Positions 1 through 7,611 are shown, numbered from the stretch's first letter. The stretch is DNA of 15,764 nt from JBDSTW01 sp039914705 (GCA_039914705.1 JBDSOT010000104.1:1-15764); one strand, 5' to 3'. Numbers and translations are program-made. The notes: generated by a model from the sequence alone, not told the origin.

Positions 1-1049
1 CTGTGCTCAATCTGCTGGCGCGTCTTGGCTCGGGTTTCGATATTGTCTCAGTCGGCGAACTCGAACGGGTAATTGCCGCAGGTGGCGATCCGCGCAAAAT
101 AATATTTTCCGGCGTCGGCAAGCGTGCAGATGAAATGCACCGCGCCCTGGAACTCGGCATCTATTGCTTCAACGTAGAATCCGCGGCGGAATTGGAGCGC
201 CTGAATGAGGTCGCCGCCAGTCTCGCGTTGCGCGCTCCGATCTCGTTGCGTGTTAATCCGGACGTCGATGCGCGCACCCATCCGTATATCTCCACGGGTC
301 TTGCTGAAAACAAATTCGGCGTCGATATCAACACGGCCCTTGAAATTTATCTGCGCGCAGCCCATTTAGAACATATCGAGGTACTCGGCGTTGCTTGCCA
401 CATCGGCTCGCAATTGACCCAAACAGAACCGTTCGTCGCTGCGCTTAAGCGCGTGCTGAGGCTCGTCGATAACCTTGCCGGGCAAGGCATTCCTATCGCC
501 CATCTTGATCTGGGTGGCGGCCTGGGCATTCGTTATGACGATGAAGCCCCGCCTACACCGGCGGATTATGCGGCGGCGCTGTTGAAAGAGCTGCGCGGTT
601 GTGCTTATAAAATTCTGATCGAACCCGGCCGCGCGATCGTCGGCAATGCGGGCGTCTTGTTGACCAAGGTCGAATACCTGAAACATAACGAGCATAAAAA
701 TTTTGCTATCGTCGATGCCGCCATGAATGATCTGCTGCGCCCCGCGCTTTATCAGGCCTACCATGACATTAAACCGGTAGAGGAGCGCGGCGGCACCACG
801 CAGACTTACGAAATCGTCGGGCCGGTGTGCGAGAGCGGGGATTTTCTCGGCCATCAACGCACATTGAATTTGCGTCAGGATGATGTGCTGGCGATCATGT
901 CGGCGGGTGCTTATGGCATGAGTATGAGTTCCAATTACAATACGCGTCCGCGCGCGGCCGAAATTATCGTAGACGGTGAGAAAATAAATTTGATCAGGGC
1001 GCGGGGAAACGTGTCAGATTTATTTGCCGGGGAACAATTGCTGCCGTAA
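1..1049 (+). CDS. lysA: Diaminopimelate decarboxylase, 5' end cut by window
   Basis: Catalyses the last step of lysine synthesis, the PLP-dependent decarboxylation of meso-diaminopimelate to L-lysine in the cytoplasm. About 348 residues are visible, read from base 3. The first bases fit the conserved A-V-L-N-L-L-A-R-L-G-S-G-F-D stretch that follows the PLP-binding lysine, so the GTG at base 3 is an internal valine and not a start. Roughly the first 60-70 residues, including the Schiff-base lysine, lie off the left edge. Visible family motifs are HIGSQ (visible residues 133-137), the glycine-rich phosphate-binding GGGLG (171-175), EPGR (207-210) and CESGD (276-280), which carries the catalytic cysteine of fold-type III decarboxylases. 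The final AYGMSMSSNYN region is also typical. The gene is followed by hslV after 57 bases, with no dapF or xerC in between. Identification is secure. Confidence 0.97.
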   Translation, partial: VLNLLARLGSGFDIVSVGELERVIAAGGDPRKIIFSGVGKRADEMHRALELGIYCFNVESAAELERLNEVAASLALRAPISLRVNPDVDARTHPYISTGLAENKFGVDINTALEIYLRAAHLEHIEVLGVACHIGSQLTQTEPFVAALKRVLRLVDNLAGQGIPIAHLDLGGGLGIRYDDEAPPTPADYAAALLKELRGCAYKILIEPGRAIVGNAGVLLTKVEYLKHNEHKNFAIVDAAMNDLLRPALYQAYHDIKPVEERGGTTQTYEIVGPVCESGDFLGHQRTLNLRQDDVLAIMSAGAYGMSMSSNYNTRPRAAEIIVDGEKINLIRARGNVSDLFAGEQLLP

Positions 1050-1095
1050 ATACAGCTTTTAGCACCGACCAGCAATGGCGGCTGGCTCATTAACC

Positions 1096-1100
1096 AAGGA
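1096..1100 (+). promoter_or_regulatory. Ribosome binding site deciding the TTG start of hslV
   Basis: AAGGA lies six bases before TTG 1107. It settles the start on TTG instead of the out-of-frame ATG at 1102. Confidence 0.7.
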
Positions 1101-1106
1101 TATGCA

Positions 1107-1655
1107 TTGGAACAATTTCGCGGAACAACAATTTTATCGGTGCGCCGTAACAATACCGTCGTGATCGGCGGTGACGGCCAGGTATCGATGGGCAATACCA
1201 TCATGAAGGGCAACGCGCGCAAGGTGCGCCGTCTTTATCACGACCAGGTCATCGCCGGTTTTGCCGGAGGCACGGCCGATGCCTTTACGCTGTTCGAGCG
1301 CTTCGAGGCCAAGCTGGAAAAACACCAGGGAAATCTCACGCGCTCGGCCGTGGAACTCGCCAAGGACTGGCGCACCGATCGCATGCTGCGTCGTCTTGAG
1401 GCCTTGATGGCGGTAGCCGACAAAACCACCTCGCTGATCATTACCGGCAATGGTGATGTCATTGAGCCGGAAAATAGTTTGATCGCGATCGGCTCCGGCG
1501 GCCCCTTTGCGCAGGCTGCGGCGCGCGCCTTACTGGAGAATACCGAACTCGACGCACGCAGCATCGTCGAAAAAAGCCTTATCGTGGCCTCGGATATTTG
1601 CGTCTTCACCAACCGGAATTTAATACTTGAGGAATTGACTGCCGACGCACTCTAG
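1107..1655 (+). CDS. hslV: ATP-dependent protease, peptidase subunit HslV
   Basis: HslV (ClpQ) is the threonine peptidase of the cytoplasmic HslUV protease; two hexameric rings are capped by the HslU ATPase and degrade misfolded or regulatory proteins. The 182-residue product has the normal length. The start is TTG at 1107, chosen because AAGGA at 1096-1100 lies six bases upstream and because the frame reaches the conserved GTTILSVRR start; the ATG at 1102 is in another frame. Thr7 should become the N-terminal nucleophile after removal of a six-residue propeptide, and Asp23 and Lys39 match the active-site Asp17 and Lys33 of the mature E. coli enzyme. The GNARKVRRLY, GGTADAFTLFERFE, AKDWRTDRMLR and IGSGGPFAQAAARALLENT stretches are family signatures. 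hslU follows after 14 bases. No heat-shock promoter could be recognised upstream. Confidence 0.97.
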   Translation: MEQFRGTTILSVRRNNTVVIGGDGQVSMGNTIMKGNARKVRRLYHDQVIAGFAGGTADAFTLFERFEAKLEKHQGNLTRSAVELAKDWRTDRMLRRLEALMAVADKTTSLIITGNGDVIEPENSLIAIGSGGPFAQAAARALLENTELDARSIVEKSLIVASDICVFTNRNLILEELTADAL

Positions 1656-1669
1656 CGCGGCAAATATTT

Positions 1670-3010
1670 ATGTCCCTGACACCTCGCGAGATCGTCCATG
1701 AACTGGACAAACACATCATCGGCCAGGACGCCGCGAAGCGCGCCGTGGCTATCGCCCTGCGCAACCGCTGGCGGCGCGGTCAAGTGGACGAAAAACTGCG
1801 CAATGAGATCACGCCCAAGAATATCCTGATGATCGGGCCGACCGGCGTCGGCAAGACCGAGATCGCGCGGCGTCTGGCCAAGCTCGCCAATGCGCCTTTT
1901 ATTAAAGTTGAAGCGACCAAGTTCACCGAGGTCGGCTATGTGGGACGCGACGTGGAATCCATCATCCGCGATCTGGTCGACACGTCGATCAAGATGACGC
2001 GTGAGGAGGAAATGAAAAAGGTGCGTGACCGCGCACAGGACGGTGCCGAAGAGCGCATCCTCGATATTTTATTGCGTCCGGCACGCGATGCGACGGCGCA
2101 TACGGCGGAACCCGGCACAGCTAGCGTTGAAGAATCGCCGACGCGCCAGCGCTTTCGCAAGATGCTGCGCGAAGGCCAGCTTGATGAGCGCGAGATCGAG
2201 GTCGAAATCAGCGCCGCCCCCATGGGGGTCGAGATCATGGCCCCGCCCGGCATGGAAGAGATGACCAACCAGTTACAGGGCATGTTCCAAAACCTCGCCA
2301 GCAACCGCACGCGCACGCGTAAGTTGCACATCAAGGAAGCGCTGAAATTACTCACCGACGAACAGGCCGCCAAGCTCATCGACGAGGAGGCCCTGAAGAC
2401 GCGCGCCTTGTATAACGTGGAACAGAACGGCATCGTATTTCTTGATGAGATAGACAAGATCGCTAAGCGTTCCGAGTTTACCGGGGCCGATGTTTCGCGC
2501 GAGGGCGTGCAACGCGATTTGCTGCCGCTCGTTGAAGGCAGCACGGTGTCAACAAAATACGGCGCGGTCAAGACCGACCATATTTTATTTATCGCCTCGG
2601 GTGCCTTTCACGTCGCCAAGCCCTCGGACTTGATCCCGGAATTGCAGGGGCGCGTGCCGATTCGCGTGGAACTCGATGCCCTGAACGTTGGGGACTTCGT
2701 GCGCATCCTCACCGAGCCGGACGCTTCACTCACCGAACAATACAGCGCCCTGCTGGCCACCGAAGGCGTCACGCTCAGTTTCTCCAGGGATGGCATCGCG
2801 CGCCTGGCGGAGGTCGCCTGGCAGGTTAACGAGCGCACGGAAAATATCGGGGCGCGCCGTCTGCACACGGTCATGGAACGCCTGCTCGAAAGTATCTCCT
2901 TTGAAGCCTCTGATAATTCCGGCCAAACCGTCGAGGCCGATGCCGCTTATGTCGACAAACACTTGAGCGCGCTCGCACAAAATGACGATTTGAGCCGCTA
3001 TATATTATAA
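1670..3010 (+). CDS. hslU: ATP-dependent protease, ATPase subunit HslU
   Basis: HslU (ClpY) is the AAA+ unfoldase that feeds substrates into HslV. The 446-residue length is typical. Domains in order are the N-terminal AAA+ part with Walker A GPTGVGKT (56-63) and the substrate-gripping pore loop GYVG (89-92); the inserted I domain (about 110-240), which is charged and variable as expected; Walker B IVFLDE (255-260); the arginine-finger segment ELQGR (324-328), where the next residue is V instead of the more usual F; and the sensor-2 region GARRLHT (394-400). The C-terminus ends LSRYIL, the tail that inserts between HslV subunits to activate them. The ATG has no evident Shine-Dalgarno sequence; with hslV ending 14 bases upstream, translation is probably coupled. 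A small DUF971 gene follows after 17 bases. Confidence 0.98.
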   Translation: MSLTPREIVHELDKHIIGQDAAKRAVAIALRNRWRRGQVDEKLRNEITPKNILMIGPTGVGKTEIARRLAKLANAPFIKVEATKFTEVGYVGRDVESIIRDLVDTSIKMTREEEMKKVRDRAQDGAEERILDILLRPARDATAHTAEPGTASVEESPTRQRFRKMLREGQLDEREIEVEISAAPMGVEIMAPPGMEEMTNQLQGMFQNLASNRTRTRKLHIKEALKLLTDEQAAKLIDEEALKTRALYNVEQNGIVFLDEIDKIAKRSEFTGADVSREGVQRDLLPLVEGSTVSTKYGAVKTDHILFIASGAFHVAKPSDLIPELQGRVPIRVELDALNVGDFVRILTEPDASLTEQYSALLATEGVTLSFSRDGIARLAEVAWQVNERTENIGARRLHTVMERLLESISFEASDNSGQTVEADAAYVDKHLSALAQNDDLSRYIL

Positions 3011-3027
3011 AAAGTGCAACTGGTTTT

Positions 3028-3378
3028 ATGCCCAGACCCACCGACATTACCCTGCATCAGCAATCGCGCATACTCGAAGTGGCCTTCGACGACGGCACGC
3101 GTTTTAGCTTGCCATGCGAGTATCTGCGCGTGCACTCGCCCTCGGCCGAGGTGCGCGGCCACGGTCCGGGGCAGGAGGTATTGCAGCTCGGAAAGGAAAA
3201 CGTCAATATTACCGCTGTCGATCCAGTGGGCAATTACGCGGTCAGGTTGCACTTCGACGACGGTCACAACACCGGCCTGTTTTCCTGGAAGCTATTGCAT
3301 GAGCTTGGCCTACATCAGGATGAGTGGTGGCGGATCTACCTCGAACGCTTACACAAGGCCGGCCATCAGCGCAGCTAA
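3028..3378 (+). CDS. DUF971 family protein (gamma-butyrobetaine hydroxylase-like N-terminal domain)
   Basis: This 116-residue protein is a single DUF971 domain, the fold also found as the N-terminal domain of gamma-butyrobetaine hydroxylase. Supporting features are the opening P-T-D-I-T-L-H, the LEVAFDDGTRFSLPCEYLR segment, the middle VDPVGNYAVRLHFDDGH and the closing TGLFSWKLLHELG followed by a WW-containing helix. Stand-alone members have no settled function; some have been suggested to work near Fe-S assembly, but nothing here shows that. The hydroxylase catalytic domain is absent. A gene of this family between hslU and ubiE is a recurrent arrangement in proteobacteria. It starts 17 bases after hslU without a clear ribosome binding site, which suggests cotranscription, and its stop codon is followed at once by a strong hairpin (3379-3405). 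Confidence 0.9.
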   Translation: MPRPTDITLHQQSRILEVAFDDGTRFSLPCEYLRVHSPSAEVRGHGPGQEVLQLGKENVNITAVDPVGNYAVRLHFDDGHNTGLFSWKLLHELGLHQDEWWRIYLERLHKAGHQRS

Positions 3379-3405
3379 GGAAGCTCTGATTTATTCAGAG
3401 TTTCC
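3379..3405 (+). repeat. 11-bp-stem palindrome directly after the DUF971 stop codon
   Basis: GGAAGCTCTGA (3379-3389) pairs with TCAGAGTTTCC (3395-3405) around the five-base loop TTTAT: eleven pairs, one of them G-U. No run of T follows, so it is not a standard intrinsic terminator. A second perfect inverted repeat, CTGATTTA (3386-3393) with TAAATCAG (3407-3414), uses some of the same bases and cannot form at the same time. It could be a dispersed palindromic repeat, an RNA-processing or stability element, or a regulatory fold in the ubiE leader. Confidence 0.6.
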
Positions 3406-3454
3406 CTAAATCAGCCGCTGTGCCTTAGCCGCAAAAGACAGGCAACTTACGTCC

Positions 3455-4207
3455 ATGGCCAAACAATCACATTTTACTCACTTTGGTTTCCAGCAAGTAT
3501 CCGAGGCGGAAAAGGCCAGCAAGGTAGCCGACGTTTTCGATTCGGTGGCGAACAGATATGACGTAATGAATGACGTTATGTCCTTCGGCATTCATCGACT
3601 GTGGAAACGCTTTACCGTAGAGATGGGCAACGTGCGCAACGGCCAGCGCGTTCTCGATCTTGCGGGCGGTACGGGAGATTTGGCCGCCAAGTTTGCAGCG
3701 CGCGTGGGCGCACAGGGACAAGTTGTCGTCGCCGATATTAATGCCGCCATGCTTCAACGTGGGCGCGAGCGCCTGGTGAATGACGGCATCGTCGGCAATG
3801 TTGAATACGTGCAGACTGATGCGGAAACACTGCCCTTCCCGGATAATCATTTTGACTGCATCACCATGGCCTTCGGCCTGCGCAACGTTACGCATAAAGA
3901 CCGCGCCCTTGCCGCCATGTACCGTGTGCTGAAACCGGGCGGTCAACTGCTGGTGCTGGAATTTTCCAAGCTGAACATCCCCGCCCTGCAACCGCTTTAC
4001 GATCTGTATTCCTTCAAACTCCTGCCACTCATGGGCAAACTGATCGCACAAGATGCCGACAGCTACCGCTATCTTGCCGAGTCGATACGCATGCACCCAG
4101 ATCAGGAAGAACTCAAAGAGATGATGCACAATGCCGGTCTCGAGCGCTGCGAATATTTCAACTTGAGCGGCGGTATTGTCGCCCTGCATCGCGGATATAA
4201 ATTGTGA
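3455..4207 (+). CDS. ubiE: Ubiquinone/menaquinone C-methyltransferase UbiE
   Basis: A class I SAM-dependent methyltransferase that methylates the benzoquinol ring carbon in ubiquinone synthesis and, where menaquinone is made, demethylmenaquinol. The 250-residue length is usual. The UbiE signature YDVMNDVMSFGIHRLWKR is at residues 35-52, SAM motif I VLDLAGGTGDL at 66-76, an acidic loop (VADINAAML) at 92-100, the FGLRNVTHKDRAL family block from 140, and the C-terminal GGIVALHRGYK. The ATG at 3455 gives the normal N-terminus; its ribosome binding site is weak (CAGG far upstream). The TGA stop overlaps the GTG start of the RDD gene (GTGA, 4204-4207), so ubiE heads a coupled four-gene block with the RDD gene, ubiJ and ubiB. 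Confidence 0.98.
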   Translation: MAKQSHFTHFGFQQVSEAEKASKVADVFDSVANRYDVMNDVMSFGIHRLWKRFTVEMGNVRNGQRVLDLAGGTGDLAAKFAARVGAQGQVVVADINAAMLQRGRERLVNDGIVGNVEYVQTDAETLPFPDNHFDCITMAFGLRNVTHKDRALAAMYRVLKPGGQLLVLEFSKLNIPALQPLYDLYSFKLLPLMGKLIAQDADSYRYLAESIRMHPDQEELKEMMHNAGLERCEYFNLSGGIVALHRGYKL

Positions 4208-4719
4208 AGGCCCGCATACGTCTTGATGAAAACACCCGCTACGCCGGGTTTTGGCGCCGCGCCGCAGCCGCGATTATCGACAGCCTAATACTCGTGCCTT
4301 TGCTAGGTATTATTTTGTATCTGATATACGGCTATTCTTATTTTGATTTAAATCCAGACCCCACTCGCCCGCTCACTGCCCATGCGTTATGGGAGCCGCT
4401 AATCAAGATTATTGCGCCCATTCTTCTTACCATTTTTTTATGGGTAAAATTTTTGGGAACGCCTGGCAAATTATTGCTTGACTGCCACCTCGTGCATGCC
4501 GAAACCGGCCAGGCGCTCAGCGCGCGGCGCGCACTATTACGTTACCTTGCCTATTACCTTTCCGCATTGCCCATCATGCTAGGTTTTTTATGGGTGGCCT
4601 GGGACAAACGCAAGCAAGGGTTCCATGACAAGATTGCCAATAGCGTGGTCGTGATTTACGACGAGTCCGCTGCGACGTTCGAAGAATTACCGACGCAGTT
4701 CGGCAAGGAAATTTACTGA
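4204..4719 (+). CDS. RDD-family integral membrane protein
   Basis: This 171-residue protein belongs to the RDD family, small membrane proteins named for conserved arginine and aspartate residues. R18/R19 and D26 at the start of the first membrane helix (GFWRRAAAAIIDSLIL) match, as do the GTPGKLLLDCHLV segment (85-97, D93) and the WDKRKQGFHDKIANSVVV end (133-150). Membrane segments are likely at about 22-42, 66-84 and 112-131. The start is GTG at 4204, which fits the overlap with the ubiE stop and begins just before the RDD motif. The stop overlaps the ubiJ ATG (TGATG). The domain is widespread and poorly understood, with transport and membrane-organising roles suggested for some members. Placement strictly inside a ubi operon suggests, but does not show, a link to quinone synthesis or the UbiB/UbiJ complex. 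Confidence 0.9.
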   Translation: MKARIRLDENTRYAGFWRRAAAAIIDSLILVPLLGIILYLIYGYSYFDLNPDPTRPLTAHALWEPLIKIIAPILLTIFLWVKFLGTPGKLLLDCHLVHAETGQALSARRALLRYLAYYLSALPIMLGFLWVAWDKRKQGFHDKIANSVVVIYDESAATFEELPTQFGKEIY

Positions 4720-5366
4720 TGCCCACGCTGCCGATTACACGCACAATTACCTCCGTTATCGAAGCTGCGCTTAATCGTTACCTGCATCTTGATCCTGCTA
4801 TTTTGCCGCGTCTTAGCGCGCTAGCTGGCAAGGTCATTGCCGTTGAGTTCAAGGGACTCGACTGGAACTGGTACCTGCTGCCCGCAGAGAGTGGCATACA
4901 GGTGCGCAATGACTATGAGGGTATTGTCGATACTAAACTGCGCGGTACACCCTGGGCGCTGCTGCGCCTGGGTACGCAAAAAAAAGAGGGTGATACATCT
5001 GCGATATTTTCCGGCGACGTTGAGATCAGCGGCGATGTGGGATTGGGCCAGCGCTTCAAACAGATTCTCGATGAGATCGACATCGATTGGGAAGAACTGC
5101 TCTCCAAAGTCATCGGGGATATACCTGCCCATCAAGCCGGAAATGCCGCGCGCCGAGCGCGGGCTTGGGGTGCGCGTTCGCTGGAAACTTTGGCGCACAA
5201 TTTTGCCGAGTATCAGCAAGAGGAGGCTCGTAATCTGCCCGCAGCATACGAAATGGCCGGATTCCTCAAGGCCGTCGATGTGATACGCGATGATGTCGAG
5301 CGCATGGCACAACGCGTGCGCCGCTTACAAGACCACCTGGCCAAACCACAGGGAGGTGAAGTTTGA
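4719..5366 (+). CDS. ubiJ: Ubiquinone biosynthesis accessory factor UbiJ (SCP2 domain)
   Basis: UbiJ is a soluble SCP2-type lipid-binding protein that, with UbiK, supports assembly of the cytoplasmic ubiquinone-synthesis complex by holding hydrophobic intermediates. The 215-residue product has an N-terminal helix, then an SCP2-like domain (about 15-115) with the typical 'VIAVEFKGLDWNWYLLP' and 'SAIFSGDVEISGDVGLGQRF' strands. A middle region with 'IDWEELLSKVIGDI' follows, and then a C-terminal helical, likely coiled-coil segment (about 185-211) of alternating charged and hydrophobic residues. The ATG at 4719 overlaps the RDD stop by one base. The TGA stop overlaps the ubiB start. The position immediately before ubiB is the classic one for this gene. 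Confidence 0.93.
   Translation: MPTLPITRTITSVIEAALNRYLHLDPAILPRLSALAGKVIAVEFKGLDWNWYLLPAESGIQVRNDYEGIVDTKLRGTPWALLRLGTQKKEGDTSAIFSGDVEISGDVGLGQRFKQILDEIDIDWEELLSKVIGDIPAHQAGNAARRARAWGARSLETLAHNFAEYQQEEARNLPAAYEMAGFLKAVDVIRDDVERMAQRVRRLQDHLAKPQGGEV
5351..5356 (+). promoter_or_regulatory. Strong ribosome binding site for the TTG start of ubiB
   Basis: GGGAGG lies six bases before TTG 5363, inside the last codons of ubiJ. It supports a TTG start that overlaps the ubiJ stop codon. Confidence 0.75.
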
Positions 5367-7015
5367 TCCGCGTCGGTCAGGTCCGGCGGCTGCTGCACAT
5401 TAATCGCATCCTGGTTCGCCACGGACTCGATGAGATTATCTTCGCCACCCACCTGTTCCGCCCGGTGCGATTTCTGCTCTATGTACTGCCCTGGAATTGG
5501 CTGCGCGGCAGGCAGCTCCCCCGCGCGATGCGCATCCGCAAGGCGCTCGAAGATCTCGGCCCGGTATTCATAAAATTCGGCCAGATGTTGTCCACACGGC
5601 CCGACCTGTTGCCCGATGATATTGCCCTGGAATTGGCGCTGCTTCAGGATCGGGTGCCACCATTCCCCGGTGCGCTCGCACGCACCATTATCGAACAGGC
5701 CTACGGTAAAAAGGTGCATGAGGTGTTTCGCGAATTCGATGAGACGCCGTTTGCCTCCGCCTCTATTGCGCAGGTGCACTTGGCCCATCTGCACGACGGG
5801 CGCGAGGTTATTATCAAGGTGGTGCGCCCTGCCATCGAAAAGGTGATTCGCCGCGATGTCAGTCTGCTGTACACGCTCGCCGATTTGGCTGAACGCTATT
5901 GGTCGGAGGCCAAGCGCCTGCGCCCGCGCGAGGTCGTCGCGGAGTACGAAAAAACCATTCTTGATGAACTCGATTTAATGCGCGAGGCGGCTAACGCCAG
6001 CCAACTACGACGCAATTTTTTAAATTCACCGCTGCTCTACATCCCCGAGATTGAATGGCCGCTGGCGCGCCGCAATGTAATCGTCATGGAGCGCATCTTC
6101 GGCACGCCGATCAGTGACATTGAGACTTTAGTTGCGCAAGGCATCAGCCTTAAAGACCTCGCCGAACGCGGCGTGCAAATATTTTTCACCCAGGTTTTCG
6201 AGCACAGTTTTTTCCACGCGGACATGCATCCTGGAAATATTTTTGTGTCAAAGGAAGGACAATACATCGCTGTCGATTTCGGCATTATGGGCACCTTGAG
6301 TCCGCAGGATCAGCGTTACCTGGCGGAAAATTTTCTGGCTTTTTTCAATCGCGACTACCGGCGCGTCGGACAATTACACGTCGATGCCGGCTGGGTTCCC
6401 GCAGGCACGCGTGTCGATGAATTTGAGTCCGCCATCCGCACCGTGTGCGAACCGATTTTCGAGCGCCCTCTGAAAGACATTTCATTCGGGAATTTACTGC
6501 TGCGCCTGTTTCAAACGGCGCGGCGCTTCAATATGGAGATACAGCCGCAACTGGTGTTGCTGCAAAAAACCTTGCTTAATATTGAGGGCCTGGGTCGCCA
6601 GTTATATCCCGATCTGGATTTATGGCAAACCTCAAAACCCTTTTTAGAGCGTTGGATGAGTGAGCAGGTCGGCCCGCGCGCCTTGCTGAAATCGCTACGC
6701 GAAAATGCCCCGCAATGGGCGGAAAAGCTACCGGATATCCCCTTGCTGCTGCATGATGTTCTGCAACAGGCGCGCGACGGGAAATTGGAGGTGGAATGGA
6801 AGTCTGCGCAACTGGACAAGATTCATCGTGATATTAAGCGCGGCAGCCAGCGCAGCTTTATGGCGATCATCGGTGCAGCATTCATCATCAGCGCCGCTAT
6901 CATTAAGGGCCTGGATGGTTACGGCCCGGTGATGCTCGGTAATGCGCCGCTACTGACCTGGTTGTTAGGAGCCATCGGCGTACTCGCTCTGTTCAGCGCC
7001 TGGCCGGAAAAGTAA
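5363..7015 (+). CDS. ubiB: UbiB, atypical protein-kinase-like ubiquinone biosynthesis factor
   Basis: UbiB (ABC1/ADCK family) is a membrane-anchored ATPase/kinase-like protein needed for ubiquinone synthesis; it is thought to help lipid precursors reach the Ubi enzyme complex and is not itself a ring-modifying enzyme. The 550-residue product shows the KxGQ motif as KFGQ (71-74), the family's A-rich nucleotide loop as ASASIAQVH (131-139), the presumed ATP-binding Lys152 in VIIKVVRP, the ExD-type helix DELDLMREAANAS (201-213), the catalytic-loop region HADMHPGN (285-292) and DFG (305-307). Two membrane helices lie at the C-terminus (about 500-516 and 527-545), as in E. coli UbiB. The TTG start overlaps the ubiJ TGA and is backed by GGGAGG. 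The gene ends eight bases from the convergent DJ-1 gene, with no clear terminator between them. Confidence 0.97.
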   Translation: MIRVGQVRRLLHINRILVRHGLDEIIFATHLFRPVRFLLYVLPWNWLRGRQLPRAMRIRKALEDLGPVFIKFGQMLSTRPDLLPDDIALELALLQDRVPPFPGALARTIIEQAYGKKVHEVFREFDETPFASASIAQVHLAHLHDGREVIIKVVRPAIEKVIRRDVSLLYTLADLAERYWSEAKRLRPREVVAEYEKTILDELDLMREAANASQLRRNFLNSPLLYIPEIEWPLARRNVIVMERIFGTPISDIETLVAQGISLKDLAERGVQIFFTQVFEHSFFHADMHPGNIFVSKEGQYIAVDFGIMGTLSPQDQRYLAENFLAFFNRDYRRVGQLHVDAGWVPAGTRVDEFESAIRTVCEPIFERPLKDISFGNLLLRLFQTARRFNMEIQPQLVLLQKTLLNIEGLGRQLYPDLDLWQTSKPFLERWMSEQVGPRALLKSLRENAPQWAEKLPDIPLLLHDVLQQARDGKLEVEWKSAQLDKIHRDIKRGSQRSFMAIIGAAFIISAAIIKGLDGYGPVMLGNAPLLTWLLGAIGVLALFSAWPEK

Positions 7016-7023
7016 AACTAAGC

Positions 7024-7575
7024 TCACGGCCGCGCCAGGGATGCCTCGACCTCATCACGCTTTTCCTGACCCACCAGCGTTTCGATTAACTCCAGCGCAA
7101 AATCCATTGCCGTGCCCGGCCCGCGCGAGGTGAGTACCAGACCGTCTCTTACCACCGCCTGATCTTTCAACATCACATTCTGCAACTGCATGTTTTCCAG
7201 CACACCGGGGTAGCCGGTGGCCTGTTTACCATTCAATAGTCCCGCGTTGGCCAGGACGCTGGGCGCAGCGCAGATGGCGGCGGTAAATTTTCCGCTGTTC
7301 GCCATTTTTTTGAGCAATGCCGAAATTCGCGGGTCATTGTTGAGATTGTCCGTGCCGGGTTGGCCGCCGGGCAAGACCACCATGTCGAAGTCTTGTTGCA
7401 GGGCATTATCGAGCGTGGTATCGGCGAGCAGACGCGTGCCACGGCTGGCGCGCACGGGCTGGTCGTCAAGTCCTGCGCTGACGACGTTAATGCCCGCGCG
7501 GCGCAGCAGGTCGATGATAGTCACGGCCTCAATTTCCTCACAGCCTTGCGCCAGCGGCACCAATACATTTTTCAT
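7024..7575 (-). CDS. DJ-1/PfpI family protein (YajL/ThiJ-like)
   Basis: The 183-residue product is a compact DJ-1 superfamily protein. It starts with the first beta strand (KNVLVPLAQGCEEIEAV), carries the conserved glutamate E16, and has the nucleophile-elbow cysteine C102 in FTAAICAAPSVLA; both match E18 and C106 of human DJ-1. The VVLPGGQPGTDNL stretch (67-78) and the ending 'LTSRGPGTAMDFALELIETL' are also typical. Members of this branch have been described as oxidative-stress chaperones and as glyoxalase or protein-deglycase enzymes; which activity holds here cannot be read from sequence. It is the last gene of the minus-strand run, 36 bases after psiE. A perfect 7-bp hairpin reaches into the start codon and no Shine-Dalgarno sequence is visible. 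The name yajL is plausible but not assured. Confidence 0.92.
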   Translation of the reverse strand: MKNVLVPLAQGCEEIEAVTIIDLLRRAGINVVSAGLDDQPVRASRGTRLLADTTLDNALQQDFDMVVLPGGQPGTDNLNNDPRISALLKKMANSGKFTAAICAAPSVLANAGLLNGKQATGYPGVLENMQLQNVMLKDQAVVRDGLVLTSRGPGTAMDFALELIETLVGQEKRDEVEASLARP

Positions 7576-7596
7576 GCGCTATAGTTCAGTAGCGCA
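7575..7596 (-). promoter_or_regulatory. Hairpin covering the start of the DJ-1 gene
   Basis: TGCGCTA (7575-7581) and TAGCGCA (7590-7596) form a perfect 7-bp inverted repeat with an 8-base loop, and the last pair includes the A of the start codon. It fills most of the 36-base gap after psiE, where no purine-rich ribosome site is seen. It could limit initiation or act as a processing stop between the two genes. Confidence 0.45.
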
Positions 7597-7611
7597 ACAG
7601 GTTTACGCGGA

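Noticed and set aside
1936..2571. Minus-strand open frame of 211 codons opposite hslU
   Set aside because: It is composed largely of Ser, Arg and Ala as expected from antisense reading of a GC-rich gene, and hslU is certain.
3467..4189. Minus-strand open frame of 240 codons opposite ubiE
   Set aside because: It lies entirely within a secure UbiE gene, its product resembles no family I know, and long antisense frames are expected from the codon bias here.
7002..7031. Shared terminator between the convergent ubiB and DJ-1 genes
   Set aside because: Only a five-base GGCCG/CGGCC match with a 20-base loop can be drawn, without a T run on either side.
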